64,000 nt of DNA, taken from positions 1 through 64,000 of the forward strand of contig CADCNQ010000014.1 of assembly GCA_902802815.1 (NCBI GenBank). Reading direction: 5' to 3'. The notes beneath the pieces are model-generated. The model had not been told where the DNA came from, ran no database searches, and was given only the letters and a program-made list of their open reading frames with translations. Of this stretch, positions 58,744 through 64,000 are shown piece after piece. A program made the position numbers and the translations under genes. Position 1 is the first letter of the stretch. Each line of letters begins with the position of its first letter. Source of the stretch: an uncultured Bacteroidales bacterium. GTDB taxonomy: Bacteria; Bacteroidota; Bacteroidia; Bacteroidales; Bacteroidaceae.

Positions 58744-60735
58744 TCAAAGCGGATCAACATCCAGAGTAACTGTGGCAGAACGGAAAGCATCCTTTGACTT
58801 GACGTGAGCGATAACCTCACGGAGCCTCGCCACAACGAGAATGGGATTGGCCGTGAGTTCCACTTTGAGCGACAGTTTGAGGATATGCAGCGACTGCATA
58901 CGGGCCACAGGAGGAGTCATGGGACCGAGCACCCTCTCACCAAACACCTGACGCAGCAAAGCTGACATCTCCTCTGCCATATGTTCCACCACATGTTCGT
59001 CCTTATGCTTCAGATAGATATCCATAAGTCTGCAGAAAGGCGGGAAAAAGAAGCACTGACGCTCTTCACTCTGACTGAGGAACATCGCCTCGTAGTCGTG
59101 ACGCACCACCTGCCCTATCACATCGGAAGAGGCTTCCTTCGTCTGCAAGATAACCTTACCCTTGAAAGCATGTCTCCCCGCACGTCCTGCCACCTGAGCC
59201 ATCAACTGGAAACCGCGTTCGTGAGCCCTGAAATCCGGCAGGCGCAGCATAGCCGAGGCATCCAGAATGCCCACCAGACGGACATTGGCAAAATCAAGTC
59301 CTTTGGCAACCATCTGAGTACCCACAAGGATGTCGGTGCGACCCTCCTGGAAATCCTCTATTATCTTCTCGTAGGACGAACGTGAACGCGTCGTGTCGAG
59401 GTCCATACGCTGTATGCGTGCCTCCGGGAATATCTGCGACAGCGTATCCTCCACACGCTCTGTACCGAATCCCTTAGTGCGGAGGCTCTCCGTCTCACAC
59501 TGGGGACACAACGCAGGCACCTCCGTAGTGTAGCCGCAATAGTGACACGAGAGACGGCCCAGACGCTTGTGAAACGTCAGCGACACATCGCAGCGGGGGC
59601 ACTGAGGCACCCAGCCGCATGTCTTGCACTCCACCAACGGAGAATAGCCCCTGCGGTTCTGGAAGAGTATTGTCTGATAACCGTCCTCCAACGTGCGGCG
59701 CACCTCTGCCAGAAGACGCGACGAGAAAAGTCCCGTGGCCGTCTTGCGGCGGATTTCCTCCTTCATATCCACCACCTCCACCTCGGGCAGTTCAAGTCCC
59801 TCGTAGCGAGTAAGAAGTTTCACAAGTCCGTATTTGCCCCTGCGGGCGTTGTCGTAGCTCTCCAACGAGGGTGTGGCACTACCCAAAAGTGTCTTCGCAC
59901 CGGCAGAGGCTGCCATCATAAGAGCAACATTGCGCGCATTGTAACGGGGCGCAGGATCCTGCTGTTTGAAACTCGTCTCATGTTCCTCATCTACAATCAC
60001 AAGTCCCAATCTGCGGAAAGGCAGCAGCACACTGCTTCTCACACCTACGATAATGTCATAGGGCTCGTCGGAGAGCTGCTTGCGATACACCTCCACCCTT
60101 TGCGCGTCGCTGTATTTACTGTGATAAATACCCAAACGGGAACCGAACACGCTCCTCAAACGCTCTGATAGCTGTGTGGTGAGCACAATTTCGGGCAGGA
60201 GATAGAGTACCTGACGACCCTGACGGATAGCCTCATCAATGAGATGTATGTATATCTCTGTCTTGCCGCTGGACGTAACACCGTGCAGGAGACACGTGGG
60301 CTGACTGCGCCATACAGACTTTATCTGTTCCAACGCCTGTTGCTGCACATCGGAAAGGGCATGCATGGGAGATGTCTCTAAGGGCAAATCAGCGGAGGAA
60401 CGCCTTCGGGCTCTGGGTTTGACATATTTCTTGAGAGTGGAAGGAATGGCAGCCTTGAACACCTCGCCCAAACTGCAGGCATAGTAGTCGGCAATCCATT
60501 TCCATAGTGACATCTGCGATTGAATCACTATGGGAGCGTCGTCCATCACCTCGACGATATCCTTTGTGGCGTACTCAGGCTTCACATCATGTACCCTGAC
60601 CACCAACGCAATATAATGCTTCGAGCGCCCCAAGGGAACAAAAACACGTTGGCCGACTTGCGGAAACAAGCCGGCCGGAACGCTATAGGTGAGACTGCTC
60701 TCTAACGGCAGCGGAAGTATACAGTCACAATACAC
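58744..60735 (-). CDS. priA: Primosomal helicase PriA
   Basis: PriA restarts stalled replication forks. The 663-residue protein has the N-terminal DNA-binding domain and helicase motif I (H-G-V-T-S-S-G-K-T-E). It also has the DEAH-like D-E-E-H with the aromatic-rich loop, and the two zinc sites between the helicase lobes (C-K-T-C-G, C-P-R-C, C-H-Y-C-G, C-P-Q-C). V-A-G-R-A-G-R is motif VI. All cysteine pairs are present. It starts 13 bases after gldN, an unusual neighbour, so it may be read from the gld operon. Confidence 0.97.
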   Translation of the reverse strand: MYCDCILPLPLESSLTYSVPAGLFPQVGQRVFVPLGRSKHYIALVVRVHDVKPEYATKDIVEVMDDAPIVIQSQMSLWKWIADYYACSLGEVFKAAIPSTLKKYVKPRARRRSSADLPLETSPMHALSDVQQQALEQIKSVWRSQPTCLLHGVTSSGKTEIYIHLIDEAIRQGRQVLYLLPEIVLTTQLSERLRSVFGSRLGIYHSKYSDAQRVEVYRKQLSDEPYDIIVGVRSSVLLPFRRLGLVIVDEEHETSFKQQDPAPRYNARNVALMMAASAGAKTLLGSATPSLESYDNARRGKYGLVKLLTRYEGLELPEVEVVDMKEEIRRKTATGLFSSRLLAEVRRTLEDGYQTILFQNRRGYSPLVECKTCGWVPQCPRCDVSLTFHKRLGRLSCHYCGYTTEVPALCPQCETESLRTKGFGTERVEDTLSQIFPEARIQRMDLDTTRSRSSYEKIIEDFQEGRTDILVGTQMVAKGLDFANVRLVGILDASAMLRLPDFRAHERGFQLMAQVAGRAGRHAFKGKVILQTKEASSDVIGQVVRHDYEAMFLSQSEERQCFFFPPFCRLMDIYLKHKDEHVVEHMAEEMSALLRQVFGERVLGPMTPPVARMQSLHILKLSLKVELTANPILVVARLREVIAHVKSKDAFRSATVTLDVDPL

Positions 60736-60748
60736 AGACGTATATTTT

Positions 60749-61822
60749 CTACCTTCTCTGACGACGTACGCTCACGCGGGGAGCACTGGAGGAACTTCCG
60801 CCGCTCTTGCCTGCAGAGGAAGAACGGGACGCGCGGGCTGAACTGCTGCTGCGCGAAGCCGTAGTTGTGCTCTTGGCCTTGACGTTCTTCTGCTTTCCCT
60901 GCGCTGCAGCAATACTGTCCTGACGAGCAATTCTCAAGCTGTCTTCGTGAGAAAGATGTCCCCACACATTGTTTTGGAAAAGGCTGATTTCATTCTCAAT
61001 TTTCTTCTGCTCCTTCACCATATCGGAATCCGTCTTGCAGTAGTTGGCAAGAGCACGCCCCTGCATGTTGTTGGTTTTGTAGATACGGCCTTCGTAGCGG
61101 TTCATCGTGAAGTAGTCGTCAGCAGTCATATTGTTGACGTTATTGTAGTTGGACGCCATCATAGGCAGTTTTGCAAGCCAGGGAGCCACATCGTCGTAGT
61201 TCACCCAGAACAGAGGATACGGTGTAGCATCCCCGCCCCACTCATCTGCACCACGCATCAGCACAGGACATATCGCAGTGACCTTCGTAGAGAAAGTACC
61301 CGTGCGCTGATCCAGATAGACACTCTCCTTGATATAGTAGCGCGTAACCTCTGCAGATGGCACGTCGTTGTTCTCAACCGTGTACTTCCCGTCCTTCTCC
61401 TCATAATAGATGCCATATCTGTCGAGAACATCCTTGACGGCAAGTTTGTCCTTCGCCTCGAAAGACTCCACACCATCCAGCTTGTAGGTATATGCTGTGA
61501 TACGCCCCGTAAGCATAAGACGGAACAGATAGGTAAAAAGGTTCACCTGACGGCCTATGGGCTCCACAGGATAATAGAGAGGAGCATTCTTGTCCTGCAT
61601 GAGGTCGAGAGTGCGGTAAATGTCACGCTTCCACACAACATCCTCTGGCATCTCTGCAGCTGTCGGGAACGACATCGAAGCACGGTCGGAGACCGTCTGC
61701 TGCTTCTTCTGCTGTGCTGCCTGTGCTGCAGCATTACTTGTTGTGACACGTCGCTTGGTAGGTTGAGCATTCATGCCCACAACCACCATCATCAGTATTA
61801 CTAGTAACAGACTCTTTTTCAT
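60749..61822 (-). CDS. gldN: Type IX secretion / gliding protein GldN (PorN)
   Basis: GldN is a periplasmic part of the type IX secretion system that works with the GldK ring. The 357-residue protein has a signal peptide (V-V-G-M-N-A-Q). The conserved D-V-V-W-K-R-D-I-Y-R-T-L-D-L near residue 60 and P-L-F-W-V-N-Y follow. The C-terminal 70 residues are a low-complexity Ser/Ala/Arg/Gly tail. It starts nine bases after gldM. Confidence 0.93.
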   Translation of the reverse strand: MKKSLLLVILMMVVVGMNAQPTKRRVTTSNAAAQAAQQKKQQTVSDRASMSFPTAAEMPEDVVWKRDIYRTLDLMQDKNAPLYYPVEPIGRQVNLFTYLFRLMLTGRITAYTYKLDGVESFEAKDKLAVKDVLDRYGIYYEEKDGKYTVENNDVPSAEVTRYYIKESVYLDQRTGTFSTKVTAICPVLMRGADEWGGDATPYPLFWVNYDDVAPWLAKLPMMASNYNNVNNMTADDYFTMNRYEGRIYKTNNMQGRALANYCKTDSDMVKEQKKIENEISLFQNNVWGHLSHEDSLRIARQDSIAAAQGKQKNVKAKSTTTASRSSSSARASRSSSAGKSGGSSSSAPRVSVRRQRR

Positions 61823-61831
61823 AGCCTATAT

Positions 61832-63382
61832 TTAATTTACTATTACTTCCATTGCGCCGTTGAGTGTTCGCTCAATACCGTCGGGACCTGTGGCGCGAAT
61901 CTTTGTTATGTAGAAGCGCTTTCCTCTGGAGAGGGAACGCATCATTGTCTTCTGTCTGTCCGTGAAGGAAGCCGACTGACTGACCTCGGGCACGGCATTA
62001 CCCATATTGTCATAGAATACCGTCTCGAATCCGTGCACCGTGAACGGGATATTAAGCAGGCCGTCATCGATAGCAGCACCCAACTTGTCGGTGTTCATGA
62101 GTATCTGCTTGGGCAGGCGTCCGCCAAGGAAATGGTCGTCACCCACAGGGATATATGCCGTTGGGTCAGGCAATTTACGCACACGGAAAGTAAACTTGCC
62201 CATTTCCTGACTGCGTCCCTCGTTCTGAGCCACTACAGTGAAGACAGCATCGCCTCCCACATTTGTGGGACGTGCAATATAGTGTCCGTCACCCTTGGGA
62301 GTCAGCTGTCCACCTGTCATCGAAACTGAAAGTTTGGAGGAGGCCACACCCGGAACCGATACGCTCATCGGGTTGTCATAACCGGCATACAGGACATTCA
62401 TTATATCAGCAGACATCGTGGCAGAGGGAGCCACTACGCTATATTTCTGTTCGAAGTCGCGCTTCACACGCTGCCCCTCACCGTTGAGCATCTCTATATA
62501 ACCGGAAAGAGTGAAGTCGCCCGTGGAAGAACAGACTGTCTCATAGAGACCGTTCTCGCTCTTGTACTCCTTACCACCTATATATATGGTAGGTTTGTTG
62601 GTGGAGTCCACAGCAGCCATGATTATCTGTGCCGAGAAGCGTCCTCCCTGTACCACTGTCTGACTTTGAGGAATCACATAGGCATTGAGCTGATTGACGC
62701 GGATATCTTTCACATCGATGTTCTGCACCAAATTGTGCAACACTTCACCCTCCGCGTAGCGCACGTCACTCTGTAGCTTGGTAAGCAGCGTCACAGCTGC
62801 AGCGGTAGGCATATTCTCAAACATATACTCGGGCCAATCCTTACCCATCATACGCTCCTTGACAGGAACATCGGTGGAGAGGTTGGAGGCAATAATCTCT
62901 TTCTGCCCCTTGTCCTCCACCATGCGCAGGATACGCTCACGATAGTGAATGATGGCCTCATAAAGTTCTTTACCCTTTCCTGTGCCGGGAGCCAGCATCA
63001 CCTGAGTGGATGCCTCCAGGTCCTCACGGTTACGGATATTATTCACATCACCGTCCTTACCGTCGCTCTCCTTGACAATCCTGATCTTGAGGTCCTCCGC
63101 CATGTCATAGATGCTGTCACTCATCACTTGAACGAAATGAGCTTTGTCGTACCATACCTTAACCTTTTGGGGGTTGGTCTTCATCTGCGCCTCAAACTGC
63201 TCAAGAATAGCCTCATTGGTACGCGAAGCATTTGCAGTAGAACGCGTCAGTCCCTGACTCACCAATGAGAAACCATTCAGTACGTCGCTCGACACATTAA
63301 GGGCGAGCATGGCCATGAGGACCACGTACATGAGGTTGATCATCTTCTGGCGAGGCGAAACTCTTATCTTCTGTATAGGCAT
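61832..63382 (-). CDS. gldM: Type IX secretion / gliding motor protein GldM (PorM)
   Basis: GldM spans the inner membrane once and, with GldL, forms the proton-driven motor of the type IX system. The 516-residue protein starts M-P-I-Q-K-I-R-V-S-P-R-Q-K-M-I-N-L-M-Y-V, with one N-terminal membrane helix. A long periplasmic part of four domains follows and contacts GldK/GldN. It lies 16 bases after gldL. Confidence 0.95.
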   Translation of the reverse strand: MPIQKIRVSPRQKMINLMYVVLMAMLALNVSSDVLNGFSLVSQGLTRSTANASRTNEAILEQFEAQMKTNPQKVKVWYDKAHFVQVMSDSIYDMAEDLKIRIVKESDGKDGDVNNIRNREDLEASTQVMLAPGTGKGKELYEAIIHYRERILRMVEDKGQKEIIASNLSTDVPVKERMMGKDWPEYMFENMPTAAAVTLLTKLQSDVRYAEGEVLHNLVQNIDVKDIRVNQLNAYVIPQSQTVVQGGRFSAQIIMAAVDSTNKPTIYIGGKEYKSENGLYETVCSSTGDFTLSGYIEMLNGEGQRVKRDFEQKYSVVAPSATMSADIMNVLYAGYDNPMSVSVPGVASSKLSVSMTGGQLTPKGDGHYIARPTNVGGDAVFTVVAQNEGRSQEMGKFTFRVRKLPDPTAYIPVGDDHFLGGRLPKQILMNTDKLGAAIDDGLLNIPFTVHGFETVFYDNMGNAVPEVSQSASFTDRQKTMMRSLSRGKRFYITKIRATGPDGIERTLNGAMEVIVN

Positions 63383-63398
63383 CTTTCAAAACCTTGTC

Positions 63399-64000
63399 TT
63401 ATTCATCTTTTTTTTCTGCACTCTTGGCAGGAGCACCGCCCATATTGATTGTCAGTGCGCCTATCATACGTCCGTAAACGTTGTTGAGTTCCGTAATCTG
63501 GTCGGCCATGCGGCGCGTCTGCTCATCAATCTGCTCGATAGTGTTCACCTGCTTGGAGATATTACGCAACTGCAGTTCATAAACCGTAGCAATACCAGTG
63601 AGTGTGCGGTTGAGATTCTCCATCTCCTCCGAATCCGTGGACATGCGAGCAGCCTGCACCTTAACACGTTCAAGCACTTCGGTAAGTTCCTTGAGTTCCT
63701 CTGCATAGTTCCTTACAGCTTCTTCTATTGCAGCGGGATTGGTGGCCTTGATACTGTCGGGATTGATACTGCCACCCTGACCGTTCTGCAACTGCGAGAG
63801 TGCCAGTTGAGCCTGTGTAGCAGCCTGTCCGGCAGCGGCGAGATTTGCGGCAGCTGCACTCAGAGAAGCACCTTGGGCCAGCTGTTCCGGATTCATGGGT
63901 GCACCGCCTCCCATTACTACAGTGCCGGACACAGGAGCTCCGCCACCGATTACAACTGTACCACCTGCTGGATTTATCTCAGAACTCTCTGCGGAGGCTG
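63399..64000 (-). CDS. gldL: Type IX secretion / gliding motor protein GldL (PorL), C-terminal part
   Basis: The frame is open through the window edge, so the N-terminal membrane region is missing. The visible part of about 200 residues begins with a Gly/Ala-rich stretch containing two copies of T-V-V-x-G-G-G-A-P. A long helical region follows, with Y-A-E-E-L-K-E-L-T-E and the GldL pattern M-E-N-L-N-R-T-L-T-G-I and Y-E-L-Q-L-R-N-I-S-K-Q. The order gldL-gldM-gldN is standard. gldK should lie just outside the window. Confidence 0.9.
   Translation of the reverse strand, partial: ASAESSEINPAGGTVVIGGGAPVSGTVVMGGGAPMNPEQLAQGASLSAAAANLAAAGQAATQAQLALSQLQNGQGGSINPDSIKATNPAAIEEAVRNYAEELKELTEVLERVKVQAARMSTDSEEMENLNRTLTGIATVYELQLRNISKQVNTIEQIDEQTRRMADQITELNNVYGRMIGALTINMGGAPAKSAEKKDE

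Overview
The window looks like the chromosome of a Bacteroidales bacterium, most probably Prevotella or a close relative. Four things point there. Promoters are of the Bacteroidetes type (TTTG, about 19 bp, TAnnTTTG) and starts lack Shine-Dalgarno sequences. Core type IX secretion genes (gldL, gldM, gldN) are present. Several secreted proteins, one a BspA-like leucine-rich repeat protein, end in short Prevotella-style tails. The str, S10, spc and alpha ribosomal operons form one uninterrupted block. Species cannot be named from sequence reading alone.

Layout. (1) 2-7182, plus strand: the 3' part of a giant surface-type repeat protein, overlapping a thioredoxin-like secreted protein. (2) 7183-7920: two 11-bp-period repeat arrays, then an RlpA-like protein. 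(3) 7889-13473, minus: a tripartite RND efflux operon (adaptor, pump, TolC-type channel). (4) 13538-31739, minus: one 18-kb translation operon from rpsL to rplQ, with fusA, secY, map, infA and rpoA, closed by an intrinsic terminator. (5) 31942-35347: divergent genes for a BspA-like protein and an unrecognised secreted duplicated-domain protein, separated by a 14-unit 11-bp array. (6) 35506-37113, plus: lemA and an HtpX-like M48 protease. (7) 37126-41962, minus: a DUF5686-type outer-membrane protein and a secreted endonuclease/phosphatase-fold enzyme that overlaps it. (8) 42037-54873, minus: tRNA-Gly, tRNA-Thr, tuf, tRNA-Trp, secE, nusG, rplK, rplA, rplJ, rplL, rpoB, rpoC. (9) 54974-56091, minus: rpsU-xerC. 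(10) 56225-57247: a malate dehydrogenase gene broken by a small deletion, divergent from a gamma carbonic anhydrase. (11) 57885-58719: another 11-bp array and an acyl-ACP thioesterase. (12) 58744-64000, minus: priA, gldN, gldM and a partial gldL.

How the parts relate. Most of the window is growth machinery: ribosomal proteins, RNA polymerase, elongation factors, protein export and tRNAs. The rest is envelope biology. The gld genes encode the inner-membrane motor and periplasmic parts of the type IX secretion system. Three secreted proteins in the window carry C-terminal tails of the kind that system is expected to handle.

The most unusual signals are four intergenic arrays whose repeat units differ completely in sequence but all have a strict 11-bp period and internal inverted copies. 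The next most unusual is the mdh lesion, which removes the conserved NPxD loop and shifts the frame while leaving a consensus promoter and terminator in place.
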